From contig NC_134960.1 in the NCBI RefSeq assembly GCF_965638725.1, positions 3,784,501 through 3,848,500 of the forward strand: DNA of 64,000 nt, read 5' to 3'. Both the position numbers and the translations under genes were made by a program. Positions 1 to 13,700 of the stretch are shown piece after piece; the stretch's first letter is position 1; every line of letters starts with the position of its first letter. The DNA is from Aptenodytes patagonicus (taxonomy: Eukaryota; Chordata; Aves; Sphenisciformes; Spheniscidae). The notes under the pieces are model-generated. The model was not told where the DNA came from and did no database searches. It saw only the letters and a program-made list of their open reading frames with translations.

Positions 1-3000
1 TTACAGAAACTCACAGCACTTTCCCTCTTACCTGGTAACATACTGGGTGGTTTCTTTGCTTTATTGCCTGACCTACTTCCCTTTCAATAAACATCTTCCA
101 GCAGCGTGATGTTCTGCAATAAGTTCAAATTCACTTTGTACTCCCAGAGAGGTGCAAGTCCAGTGATGGTTGACCAGGTCAGACGAGGACTTCACCAGCA
201 CCATCTCCACAGTGTGTATTTCATAATTTCATGTTTATGGAGACATAAATAGACTCCATCCCACAGTCACATGCGTGAGGATCTGTTACACATTCTTTGC
301 TGCAGTCAGACTTGCAGCAGCTCCGTGAACTTCAACTAACCGCAGTGACTGTAACTTCTTTGGTTTTCCCCATTTCTCCCAAAAATAATAATGGCAAACA
401 ACATGCGTAAATCTTTTACTGATTCTCTCCTGCATTCTGCCTGACAACGGCTCTGAAAACACAAGAATTTCTTCTTTGATAGAGGGCCCCCTTACAAATT
501 TCTTCCCCAGGATTTTAAACATCAAACTGTTGAAGAAAAGCTCTCCCCAAAACAGCCTGGGAAAAAAAAAGTCATATTGTTTTTTAAACTTAGGAGGCAA
601 TTCAAATTACAGATTAGGAAATGAAAGGATATTCCCGAAGTGGCAGTAGCAGATAGGAGGACTAGAGGAGAACGTAAGAAAAAAGACGACTATAAATCAA
701 AAAGAAGTACTCTTTACAGACGAATTTTCAGGTACAGATGTCAAATCACCATAACCTTCTTCTGGGGATTTTCATCGGAGCTCCTCAGAGCCAGCTGCCA
801 CAGAGAGCAGTGAGTAGGAGCAAGCGGATGGGACACGTTTTCTAAAAAATGCTCGAGTAAACGTCTCATTTTGTAGGAACACCCAAACTTCTTTATACCA
901 GTGCTGAAAGGGTCTCAGATGCCAGTAACAAAGCATAAGCTCTATAAAAAGGCAAACTATATTATTAGCTCTGCCTCCTTCTGTTCTGCCTAAACGCTGT
1001 TTCTCCAGGCGGCGCCCAGAACTCCAGCTGCTTTCCCTACTGTAGCTGCACATCTGAATTTCTCCCACAGTATCTCCTATAATTATTTATTCACCAGTAA
1101 AGCAAAAGCTTTTCATTTCCTCTACTGCAAACTCCTCCTGATTTTTTTTCAGCCTTTAAAACCTACTATGAGCAGACTTTCACTAAATGTCCTCTGCAAT
1201 TTCATGCTAATGCATCTCAGTAACAATATTTTCAACAGATTTATTTTAAGCCTCTTGTGTGTATATATATATATGTATACGTATATATTTACATATTATA
1301 GATATATTACATACATACACACAGAGCAAGGAATAGAAGAGTTAAGTGGCACATACAGGAGTCTTCCTTTCACAGTTCCAATTTATTTGAACTTAAACCA
1401 AAATCTAAGCAGAGAGAAAACGGCATTCGGGCACCCGGGGCTGGAACCAAGTGTCTACGCTGAACTCAAAATCCAGCTCCCAGTGCCAACAGGCATGAGA
1501 GAGCTTAAAAAGTGGTTTTAGGTTTTGCAGCTTGTGCTTATCTCTGGTCAGAAGTCAAGTTCATTAAACAAGTGACCTCAGCTTTGTCCTTGGGGAGCAG
1601 TCGACCAAGGATCAGCAGTTTTCAGCGACTTAGCAAAACCCAGCTTAATTGTAGGATACCGGACGGATTTCGAAATAACCTGACAAAGGCTGGCATTACC
1701 ACAGCATGCACAGACTGATTGAAATACAGCTCCTGTCACTAGCTAATTTCTCTCTCTCCCCTTTGCTTTCACAAGCACCAGCGTTTCCAAATACCAGCCC
1801 TGGGGTCAGCCCACAAACAAGCTGTGGCAGAGCAGCGTTAGGAGCCCTGTTCATAATTGTTCTCCCTCTTACCTCGCTGGCAAGAGGACATTTTTCAAAG
1901 CAATTAGTTTTTCCCTTCCTCCATTGCACAGCCAGGAACTTAGTCAAGTATTTCCTAGAGATGGTCGCGTAATCCTCACGGCAGACCTGCGCCGTGGTCC
2001 CCAATGCTGACCCCCTCCTCCAGCCTGCTCGCTGCCCGATTTCCTGCCGCTAGCAAAGCTTTTAAGTTCCAACAAACCTTTAACAAAGATTTTAACAAAC
2101 TAACTTAAAACAAATTCCAACCTTCCTCTCAAGAGCCACATTCTCACTGAAGAGCAGCTTCCTTTGCTCAGAAACCCCGCGTGCTACAAAACCTGAACCA
2201 CTTCAGATCCTCTCGACAGGGTAAGATCAGGTTCCCCTCCTTAGCTCAGCTTCCCCATCTGCCCTTACTACTGCAAGCGCCAGCCCGATCCCTTCCCAGA
2301 CCAGCAGCTTGTGGCAGTACACCCCTAGCCAACAAAGCCGCTACATCTGCTCCTGCGTTTGGGTACTCAAGTATCACTAAATTGCTACGATCAGGTCTCC
2401 AACGGCTCATCTCTGCCCCACGCTACTGCCAAGGGTTTGCTCCAGCTAGCGCTGCTCCTGGGAGTTAGTCAAACCACTCGGACAGTGAAGTACCACCCTT
2501 GCAGGGGGAAAATCTAACCAAACAATATAAATTCTTATTTGCCTGTGCCAAAAGCAGGCATTTGGACCCAAATACTGAAAGTACGCCTTTACATTTTCTC
2601 CTTTTACAAGGATAGTGTTTATTTACATCGCACCTTTAGGAAAGAGAATCAGAAATTACAAGTAGATCCAAGCTTTGCACCCACTCTACACATTGCAAGC
2701 TTTTGTGCTGTTCTTTTAACTTATCTACTAAATATTACCATAGTTGGGTGCCACACAGTTGACAGTGAATGGTACACGCTTAGAGCAGCTTTTTTTTGCT
2801 GTGAACGCTGGCATAGGAGGGGAAGTGGCCCAAAATGCCATTGGTTTACACACGGTCTGTGCAGTACCTTCAGTAGCCTGCATGTGATGAAGGCTTCGGT
2901 CTTCTCTCTAGGACACTGACAAACGGTGCCCAGGTTAAGGGAGGCATTGCTTCATTCGACGTTGCTGGTGGTTGCTGTGTTGCTCTTCTTATTCAGGCAG

Positions 3001-4784
3001 CGACCGAGTACGACCAAGTACGACCTGGTCCCTGCGGGACCTCGCTTTCTTCACAGGTTAAACAAGGATAACAAAACCCCTCTGCCTCACAAGGATGTTG
3101 AGGCAGCATTAGCAGGCAGAAAGCTTTGAGATCCTGGAATGAAAGGCATCGAAGGTGCTAAAATATTATTATACATTTCTTAGTGTGATGGGACACGTGC
3201 CGTAAGAAATGGGGTCATAAGAAAAACAAGGGATACGGGTTTAATCATTATTTTACCATAACTGCTCACCACCAAACAAATTTCTAATTCTAGTTCAAAA
3301 GCAGTCAAGTAAGAAATAATTTGAGAAATGTAAACTAAGGAGAACACACACTTAGGATTGCAAAAATAGTTCTCTGTCACAGTAGGTTAATACACTTTCC
3401 CCATGGGCTGTGTCAAACAGGGTTGAGTGGACTCAGTTTGATAAGCACCTAAACTCAGTGGCAATCCCCACCCGGTACAGTCCCACCAACAGTGCAAATC
3501 CCAGAGGGCAGCTGGATTCTAAGACAGTATCATTTGCCTGCAAGATCAGACCCTTCCATCTCATTTTAAAATTGCAACAAAGGAAATGTCATTTTTTCCA
3601 TGCTCAGAGAGTTTACCGAGTAGAGGATTTCCTTCCATGCACACATGAACAGAAATCCTAGCAAAGAGACTGAATTATTACGAAGCTGAAAAAACCCAAA
3701 CTCACTGCTAGGCCATGTACTAAGTCAGCACGCTTTTTTCCTGGTTTTGATAATTTGACAAGAACTATCTGTTTAAACCTCCTTTTCTTCAAATTCCAAG
3801 TCAGAATTTTATTTTCTATTCCCGATACTTAAATTTCAAAAGCATGGGATCGGATAACATAATAACAAACACCATAATAAGAACATGTTTAAGAACACTT
3901 TCATCTTTAGCTTTTCTTCTGCAGTTTATTATATAAATTATGCTTTTAAACATTTAGAGCACTCACATTTCAAAATGGAAAATGTTTAGTTTCACACTGA
4001 GATATTAGTGCAAAGAGTGGCTTATCTAAATACAAATAAGTTACATGTCCCCAACGACAGCCAGTGGATTCGGCTGTTTTTAATATAACTCTTAGGTTCA
4101 TAGCTAACAATTACGTTACCTACACCAAGTCTGAGCATGTTGTAGTCAGTAGAAATACTGGACTTCGGTTAGTAACAACCGAATACTCTGACAGTACAAA
4201 CAAGAGAAGAACAATTCGACTTCAAGCAGACCTGTGAATTCACTGGGATTAGAAACCACCACCATCATTTTTCTGACCTGACTTCAGTTATAAATAAGCG
4301 GATGCCAAATGTTCTATTTGATGTTCCATTCCAATTATTAAAATACAATAAAGCTCACGTGCATGCGGGTATTGAATTCCAGTGAATGCCATAGGTCATC
4401 TCTGGCACATCATAGACAGTACCTGAACACTGAATACGGAAATATTAATGAAATAATATTGATCTGGCAAGAGGATAAATGAGAAAGCTCAAAGATCCTT
4501 CCCATCTCCAATGCCAATTAATTGTTGCTGAAAAATTTATTAAGCCAAGACTGAAATACAGCAATGCTTCTCAGTTACACAATACATACTAAAACCCAAG
4601 TTTAAATTAAATCCAAGCAAAATAAATCTTATTCAACGCATAGATGCCAGCGTATGGGGTCACTGCAGTGAAATACAGGCCACTTTGTCAGAAGTAGTTA
4701 TTAGTATCTTAGAAATCTACATTCATTTCTCTTAAAGAACTGTTGCGATGTAAAAACAAAATGAGACACTTCATAAATAACATC
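1..4784. other. Non-coding region beyond the SAR1B 3' end
   Basis: I find no exon or conserved protein here. The open frames in this stretch are short and unlike any family I know. The sequence is AT-rich and has a short TA-rich microsatellite near 1261-1289. In human the next gene on this side is JADE2, transcribed towards SAR1B, so part of this stretch could be its 3' UTR. Plus-strand AATAAA hexamers near 87 and 4346 would fit that, but nothing visible proves it. The boundary with the SAR1B 3' UTR is a guess based on the minus-strand poly(A) signal at 4785-4790. Confidence 0.4.
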
Positions 4785-7702
4785 TTTATTAATGAGTTTT
4801 CTTTTTCACATTCTTTAAAGTGATGTTTAATTGAAATCTGCATAGTCAAGAGTGGAAAAAGAAATAAAAATCGTAGAGGTCGGACCCAAATGTGAATGTT
4901 GCTTTTTTTAAGTTAAGTATCACCGGTCACAATCATAGGAATAAGCAACCTCCAGAAATAAATGACCGGGGAGATGAGGGGGTGGGGATGAAAACCACCA
5001 GAAAAACTCTCATCAGTATATTTGTCTATTAATGAAGTCTTCACACAAAGACACACAACACCCATTCACATTCATGTGCACAACAGAATGTAAACTACAG
5101 AAGAAAGATACTTCCTCTACTGAACGAAATAAAACAGAGCAAGATTATCTGTGTATTTAACTGAGTGTTGATCAGCTATTCCCACAACGGGAACCATTAC
5201 AACACTCAGGTGGATAAACACACAGTCCAGATTTCTTCATGCCCTTATTACAACCACATTTAAACTAGCATCCTACAGCAGGAAATATGAAATCTGAGTA
5301 TTTCCATAATACTAAGAATTACTCTTAACACACACTTGTAAAGCAGTATCACCTCCCTTCTTTTTTTAATTCTTAATACTGTCACCCCTTTCCTTACTGC
5401 TAATGTTATTCACAGTTGGTTGGAAGAGCAGGTGAAGAGGACTTCTCAGCGCCCACGTAATGGCTCAGCCTGTGGAAGTGGTCTGCAGCAGAACACCTCC
5501 ACCTCCAGCTTCATTTCCATAAGCACAGGCAACACAATCCCAAGTCTCCCACATCAACACCACAGTGTGACTGCAAGTAGTATTTTTAATATTTACACCA
5601 TCTACTGGTTTAGCTGTTGTTCTCTGCATTATAACCAAAAATCTAGAAGGGAAAAAAACCAAACAAACAAAAAAAGGCATGTCCCCTACATAACGGCTGT
5701 AGGTAGTAAAGACTCACACATTTTCCACACGCTGGTGAGAGGCCATTTCTTACCTCCAGTTTTGATTTATGCAACAGAGACACTACTCTACAGCTGAGCA
5801 CTAGTTTAAATGCAGAATTCTCTTATGTTGGTCATTTGGAAAAGCTGATACCGTCACTCTGAACTTCACCATGCACAAACTAGGCTTAACACTTTGCATA
5901 TGTTTGTGCAGTAATAAACTTCAGTTACAATTTACATTAGTTAGGTTCTGAATTATTCATCTTATTCCGATGCACAATCTAGGCCTGTGGGGAACTGATC
6001 ATCAATATTCAATCATACGAGTTCAGATCTGGGCAAGGAATAAGTCTCATTTATTTGCTATGAGCCTATAGGCTTTAAATCTGAGATTCAAGCCCAGCAG
6101 GTCAAAAGAGAAAGTTATTTATGAAATCAAACCAGTCAGAAATACATTTGCTGCCATGGATATTGGAAACGTAAGGCCTAGAGTATTTTGGAGAAGACCT
6201 ACAACAGTGAGTAAAAGGGATTCGGTAAAACCACTTGCAGCAGTTCATACTCTTACAAGGGGGAAACAAACTACACAGCGAAACTCAAACCCATCAGGGT
6301 GAAAGGGTGACTCCAGGGCTGAAACCCTACCCGCGTTCGACAGATTACAGTAAAACATGCCCAGCACAAACCAACCACAGCTCCGCGGCAGTGTCAGCCA
6401 GCATCAACAAGACACTGACAGACACACATGCTTCAACACCCCTTCTTCAAAAATAACCTGCTTTCTCCTCGGGGAACTAATGCACTCAAAGATGGGGAAA
6501 AAGAGTCAGAAGTCTGGAAACAAGGACTGCGGATAACCAGATTTTACCCCAGAAACAAGCTACCTGGGCAGCCAGCAGCTGCCACACTGGCTAGGTTTCA
6601 GGGCAAAACCACAGAAAACAATCCATCTCGTCCCAGTTCAAAACACCAAAAATAAAATTGGCCGATTGGGTGTGGGCTGATAAATTTTCACAAGCAGCAA
6701 TGGCAACATTTTTTTTTCCCCTGGCAATTTCATGGGCAAATCTTCTGGCAGACCCCAAATCTAATTAAATTAGGAACAGAATATTTAGTGCAACGGTACT
6801 CTTAATTTCTTTGGAAAAAAACCCTGTATTTCTTGTGTCGCTTCAGGGGTTTAATTCAAGAGACCAGTAGGGTAAGACCACTTTTGACATTAGTTCAAGA
6901 TTTACATTGGCACAGCTGATTTACATTATTTGTACTTTTTAAAGGTGGTGGTTATAAGGGCATCGGATTAGACTTTTCTTCTACTAACGCAAAATCCTAA
7001 GATAAATGCAATTGGCTAGTCTGAAAAAAAACCCACCTCACTAACATACAATGAAACTACTTTGTGGCCTTCTGTGTTTCAGGAAAATATCCCACATATT
7101 CAGATCATCAGGCAGCCTCACTAGTTAAGACATATTAAAATGAAACATTTTCCATTAAAGTTGCCAAAAACTGGATTTAAATTTATTGCATGACGTTGCA
7201 TAAGAAAGTATATTATTGAAAACCGTAAGGCATCATGCAATTATCCATCAGCTAATTATTTATTATTCCTTGAAAGATGGTTATATACTCTAAAGTTATA
7301 AAACCAGTTTCAAAAAAGTACATAAAAAAATTTAACATAAGCATTAAATATTTTTCACATGTTCGTAGTTTTTAGCTGTTAAAAAGTGCATTCAAACATA
7401 CTGTACTGGAAAGTTGCTCTGACCAAAAATGGTGCCGGAGACTTGTTAAATTAAAAGCTGCAAAAGAATGTTGCATGGGATTAGAAAGCTCACATGTTGT
7501 GGTACTTAAACTTACAAACTTGCCCGAAATAATTTTTCAATCCTCACACTTACAATTTAGCATACATGATATAATTAGCTAAAAATGTGTATTTTTATAA
7601 CTAAACAGTCAAATGAATTCAAGTTACGTACACTGAGTGATCAAATAAGGAGCAGACTTAATATTCAGACATGGGACAGAACATACTGATGCGATTTTGG
7701 CA
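4785..7702 (-). other. SAR1B: Probable SAR1B 3' UTR
   Basis: This AT-rich stretch follows the SAR1B stop codon on the minus strand and has no coding content. Minus-strand AATAAA hexamers lie at 7259-7264, 6050-6055 and 4785-4790. The last is followed downstream by a GT-rich and T-rich tract, which makes it the best-looking cleavage signal, and I used it as the outer limit. The stop-proximal part is very probably UTR. The true end is inferred, and several alternative ends are possible. Confidence 0.4.
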
Positions 7703-10700
7703 TTAATCAATGTACTGTGCCATCCAGCGGAAGCCTTCTCCATAGCCTTGTCTCTTTAGCACGCTGCACATAAACACTTCTAGCGGCCTTGCGTTCAATT
7801 CTTTCAATGGTATACTGCCCTGCAGAGAGACAGAAGTGTTCCAAGTTACAGTATCGTTATAAAAAGACGGCTACTTTACATGGACATTTGTTTCTATGGA
7901 ATGCCATTATTTAACTTGTGTTGGATACTGGAATTTTAGAAAATAAATTAATCTAAAACTTGCACACGTTACTAAGATTAGGGTCACTTGAGAAATACAC
8001 TGAGCACGTTTTCATGTGCATCCACAATTGGAGAGGGTGAAGTACACAAAACCAGAGTGCAAGAGCAAGCACGTGCACAGAGAATTTGAGAGCTTATACT
8101 CAGTTTTCAGTCACAGTTCCCTGCTCTGTTTCTAATAGCTTTCCAACCAGATTAAAAAGAACATTTGCTACCAATTGTAGGACTGACCATAGCAAGAGTG
8201 CAAGTTGCTTGCTTGCCAAGGTCAGCACAGTGTGATAAAGCTGTTGCTCAACTGGAGATTCACAACAGTATTCATACTTCATAGACTATGTGCAGTGTTG
8301 TAAAAACCAGGGCAAGATTTAAAAAAAAAAGTCAGTAGTAACTGTTTATAGCCCATTACACCTATTCTAGAACTAACCTGTGAAATTCTCTTTCACGTGG
8401 AAAACAAGAAGGTAAAGATTTGTTCCCGCTCAACCTAACCACTGACTGGCACTGAACTTTAAGGGAAGCATCTAAGAGTAAATACTCTTAGGGGAAAAGA
8501 GGAATTACAAGACCAGGTGCCCTCCTCAGCAGAGCCACACTGCTGGTCATCTCATGGGAGCTGGGACGGAAGCCACACTGGAACGGCTTTGTCAGCTGCG
8601 GAGAGGTGTCTTTCCAAGGGCAAAGGACAACGGAGCAACTTGTTTCTAGTGCCCCGTATCCAAATGGCTCCTACAAGACACCAAGTTGGGCGGGAGTGTT
8701 GATCTGCTCGAGGGCAGGAAGGCTCTGCAGAGGGACCTGGACAGGCTGGATCGATGGGCCCAGACCAATTGTATGAGGTTCAACAAGGCCAAGTGCCGGG
8801 TCCTGCACTTGGGCCACAACAACCCCATGCAGCGCTACAGGCTTGGGGAAGAGTGGCTGGAAAGCTGCCTGGAGGAAAAGGACCTGGGGGTGTTGGTCGA
8901 CAGCCGGCTGAACATGAGCCGGCAGTGTGCCCAGGCGGCCAAGAAGGCCAATGGCATCCTGGCCTGTATCAGAAATAGTGTGGCCAGCAGGAGTAGGGAA
9001 GTGATCGTGCCCCTGTACTCGGCACTGGTGAGGCCGCACCTCGAACACTGTGTTCAGTTTTGGGCCCCTCACTACAAGAAGGACGTCGAGGTGCTGGAGC
9101 GTGTCCAGAGAAGGGCAACGAGGCTGGTGAGGGGTCTGGAGAACAAGTCTGATGAGGAGCGGCTGAGGGAACTGGGGTTGTTTAGCCTGGAGAAAAGGAG
9201 GCTGAGGGGAGACCTCATCGCTCTCTACAACTCCCTGAAAAGAGGTTGTAGCGAGGTGGGGGTCGGTCTCTTCTCCCAAGTAACAAGCGATAGGACGAGA
9301 GGAAACGGCCTCAAGTTGCACCAGGGGAGGTTTAGATTGGATGTAAGGAAAAATGTCTTTACTGAAAGAGTGGTGAAACATTGGAACAGGCTGCCCAGGG
9401 AAGTGGTGGAGTCCCCATCCCTGGAGGTATTTAAAAGACGAGTAGATGAGGCACTTAGGGACATGGCTTAGTGGGTGGTGGTGTTGGGTCAACGGTTGGA
9501 CTCGATGATCTTAGAGGTCTTTTCCAACCTCAATGATTCTATGATTCTATGTAGTACACTGTATTTACTTTAAATTAGAGTTGAAGTATTGCAAAGATCC
9601 ATAATAAAAATCTGCCTTGTTGCTACCGATGCCAGTAGGAACTTTTTTTCCCCTCACAACCTACAAACTCAGACTTCTACAATGATGTAAATCTATTTCT
9701 AAGCTTCAGGTAAATATGTTAAGCAACAAATTGTACTAAGTCTGCACTTTAAACGAGAAAAGTCACTTACTGAAAGACTTTATCCAGTTTTCTCTTACAG
9801 TTCTCACTAGAACCATAGCCTCTGAGAACTTGCTCATCCTTTTAAAGTACTGCATAGGAAAGTTGAAGTACTAAAAGTTATCCTAAGTACAATTAAGTTT
9901 TCTCTGAAAAAATGTGGCATTAAATATGATGTAAAAAAAGAGGCTCCACAATTCATTCATTCCATATACAGTTATTATGTACTAAGTACTTTATAAATTA
10001 AAAACCGTTTATTTTGTGTAGCTGGAGTGAACTGGAGTCAATACACAAATAATGCAAGCAAACTCCCTAACAAAAAAACCCAAAGCCACCAAAAAAAAAA
10101 AAAAGGAGCATTACCTTTCCTGTTGTCTGGCCATACAGACCAAACATCTCTCGTAACCTCTCTTCACTAATGGCTTCAGGTCTGTCAATCTTGTTACCAA
10201 GAATTAGGATAGGCACATTAGCAATAGTTTCATCTGTCATTAGTGACTGCAAAGGAAAGGAGAAAGGAGGAGAGATTAATTTAGAATATAGAAGGTCAAG
10301 TTGCTACTACTCATGTCCAGGTGGCAGCAGAGCTCTGTTGGATACTGGGAATTTGAGCTTATTTCTTAGAAGTTACAGTTAAAACTTTCAAAGACTTATT
10401 TAAACTTACATCAAGTTCTTCTTTTGATTCAAGCAATCTTTCATGATCTGCACAGTCCACCAAGAACACAATGCCGTTAATTGCAGGCAGATAGTTTTTC
10501 CACACTCTGCGAGCTACAGGGAAGATGTGAATTAAAAACAAAAGGAAATTATCCCAAAATTCAGAGCGATGCACATCAGCAATTAAGAAACAACAGGTTT
10601 TTTTGAAGTCTTAGCTTATATTACCAATCTTCAGGATGCAACTTCATGTTTTGCAAAACTTGAAATAATGGAGCAAAAGTATCATTTCCTTTACTGTTAT

Positions 10701-13700
10701 CACCACTCTCTCTCACATGCACACTGAGGTACTGAAACTTTTTGTGTTTCCCCAAGAGTTATGTCAACAAAGCTAAGTTTGAAGCATAAAGCTTAAAGGT
10801 AAACGTAAGCGATTCAAAGTACAGAATCCTCTTCAAAATACAGATATCTGTCAAAAAATTATGCTCTACTGCAGCTCTTCCCAAATTGTATTTGGGATTT
10901 GTGATAAATGGTGGAGACGGACAACAGAGCAGTGAAAGTTTTTTATACTGTCAAAGAGAGTGTGGGAAGCCGATCTCTGCAGCATGGTCATATTTCCGAT
11001 CCGAAACAAACGGGCTGTAGACAACTCTAACTCAACTCAGTGAAATGAGTCAACGTATTCTCTTACCTTGAGCATGTCCACCCAGATCGAAGGTAGTGAA
11101 AGTCATGCCAGCAATTGTCAGCTCTTCTGAAGCTAGAAATACACAGAATTATGTTCTCTGTGAAGATTATGCAGTGCATTAGAACAGTCTAACCTTCTAG
11201 CATGTAGATTTTACTTTCTGTCTTGGGTCTTTTCAGTATTTTGTTATACAAGAAACAAATGAGAACAATACATTCTCTCTCAAAATCAGTGACACATTTG
11301 TTTAATGGTTAATAGCATTTTGTTGTTAAAACACGTGTGAAATATCTACAATGCTAAGAACAGCAGAGAATATTCGTACATTACTTATCCCTACACATTA
11401 CACAAACAACAGTTGGCTCTGGCATCTGGTTTGCCACAAAGATGGCATTTCATGTACAATACTGTTCAAGGTTTCTCCTCTTCACATCCTTTCCCAATTT
11501 CTCACCTCCTTACTGGACTTCACCAATCCACATTTTTAACCTGTGTTGAACTTTTTCTCCTGCGAGGCCACCAAGATAACAATTACACAGCAACCTCTGA
11601 GCCAAAAAAATCAAAACAGTGTACAGAAATGCTCATTTTCCAGCTGCGCAGAGAAGCTACTCCCAAACACTGCAAGCCCCAATTTCCCACAGCTTCTGTA
11701 ATCTAGACTCTCAGCTCCACCATTCTGCTTGTTACTCACCTCTTAATTTTAAATATACCACACTGAACTACCCTACACATATTTTTCTGAATATTACTTC
11801 AAATATCTACAGATTACAATCCCAGAAATTCCTTTGTTCTCCCCAGTTACACTGTTGGTCTTACAATGTATAATCAGATCCTGCTTTTCCTGCAACACTT
11901 TCTAGCTATGGAACCAGCAATATTAACTTACTGGGGTGTAACGTGGGGACGTGTTGTCCCAGTCTGTCATCTTTGAGCATGTGCAGCAGCGTAGTTTTTC
12001 CAGCATTGTCCAGGCCAAGAAACACTAGTTTGCCCGATTTCTTGTACAGTCCTAGAACAAAGAACCCACTGATTAATCAGTTAAATTGGTAGGAGTTAAT
12101 TTCTAGCACTAGAGATGATTTTGCTCCCAGGAGCAAAGTGTTACAGTCACGGTACAAAATACAGACCCGCCAAGCTCCGCCGCACACTTTATCAATGCCC
12201 TTTATCCGTGTTCTACTCGTACAAACTACATTCACACTTGCTCATGTGCCTGCTGCACCATGTGTACCACGTGCAGCTTACGGGATGCTTAGTGGGGGAG
12301 AGGCACACAATCGACGTAAACGTGCCGCTCATGTAAATGCATTTACGTTACCTTAGGAAAACCACAATAAAACAGGACTGAATTTTGCCAGTGTAGCTTA
12401 CTCTGCCCCAGCAAAAGGGCAGTTTTGCTCACAGGCGATGAGAGGGGGGCATGCGGGTACAGTGCTGACAGTGAGCTCTAAAATACAGACCGTCCCGGAC
12501 CTGAACAGAGGGTGTTTTGTTCAGCTACCTCCACTTATGACAAAAAAAAACTTGTTCAAGGCAAAAAGAAAGTTCAGACCTCAATGGGTATATTAGAGAA
12601 ATTAATTTCAATGTCAATAGTCATAAACAGTATATGTATGAATTCTTTTATGTTGGTTCATATATTATTTTGACAAAAAGTAACATTCACCCATACCCCA
12701 GCTAAATTGTATGGATATATCCTGAATGGCATCGTCAGGGCAATTCTGACACACTTGCTGTCATGTGATAATGCTTTCGTAACAGGAATAAGAAATATTA
12801 TTTTCACTGATTGTCATCTTTGTAAAAATGCCTTTTCCCCTTATTTTCCTCTACTTGTAACCCCAGTAAATGCAACAGTTGCTGGGAAGGACAGGAAGGA
12901 TGTGTAAAACACGAACACTATTTTCTTAAGTTTGGGGTTATCAAGGAGTGATTCTCTTAAACTTGCCAACACTACATCCTATGCCAGGATTATTTTTCAC
13001 TGCTTCAAACTGATCGACATTCAAAGTAAAACATTTTTAAGACAAATTTCATTTTAAAAAAGTCACATTCTGTACTGAGAAACTACTGAAGTAAGAGCCT
13101 CTCAGTTTTGACTTTTCTAAGGAGAAAATCTTCCCTTACTCCCTCTTCAAAGAGCTGTGGCTGGATGCTACGCACTGCACGACTCCTTAGGAACCGCTAC
13201 TGACCCCACAGCCTTCACGAGTGCTGAAGAGGGCAGAACACTTACAACAGAGGGTGGGAAAAAATATTTATGTATGTGCTGAAATTACATTTCTTTAAAA
13301 GCAAAACTGGGCTACGTTCCTAACAGAATTCTCTCTTCTCTCTGCAAAAGAACTGCAAAATACAGCCAAATATTGCAACGTGGGAGTTTTTAAGTCACCA
13401 GGATCTTTTACTATATAATGTCATGGTATTGTGACACTTTGCAATATGCTGAAGAACAGTTTATTTTACCACCACTGCGATGATACAGAAACATTTTGTG
13501 AAGTACACAATCAGATTTTACCGTTAAAGCCCAACCGCCCCATCCCTGCAGTCCCTACACTTCACTGCACCTTCTCCCGCAAGCGCAACCAACCCTCCCG
13601 ATCTGCAAACCGCGCACCAACATCCCGCGCTGTGCCGTGGGGCCACAGGCAAGCTGCTGGGAGCCGTCCAAAGGGCGCACCGACGGCTGCCCTGGGTCCC

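Larger units (their letters stand above)
7820..10114 (-). other. SAR1B: SAR1B last intron, hosts the CR1 insertion
   Basis: The intron separates the exon coding residues 117-160 from the terminal exon. Its minus-strand donor is at 10114-10111 (GTAA) and its acceptor at 7820-7825 (CTGCAG). Apart from the antisense CR1 fragment it is AT-rich and featureless. The reading phase is 0 on both sides. Confidence 0.9.

Noticed and set aside
1-1100. Possible JADE2 terminal exon
   Set aside because: Synteny predicts JADE2 on this side, but no frame in the window matches any part of it. At most its 3' UTR could reach here.
1168-6655. Several 60-126 codon frames in the first 6.7 kb
   Set aside because: None shows a known domain, splice context or codon bias, and the region is most simply UTR and intergenic DNA.
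8671-9492. 273-codon open frame antisense to the CR1 fragment
   Set aside because: It is the shadow of the CR1 ORF2 frame. The sense-strand protein is clearly CR1.
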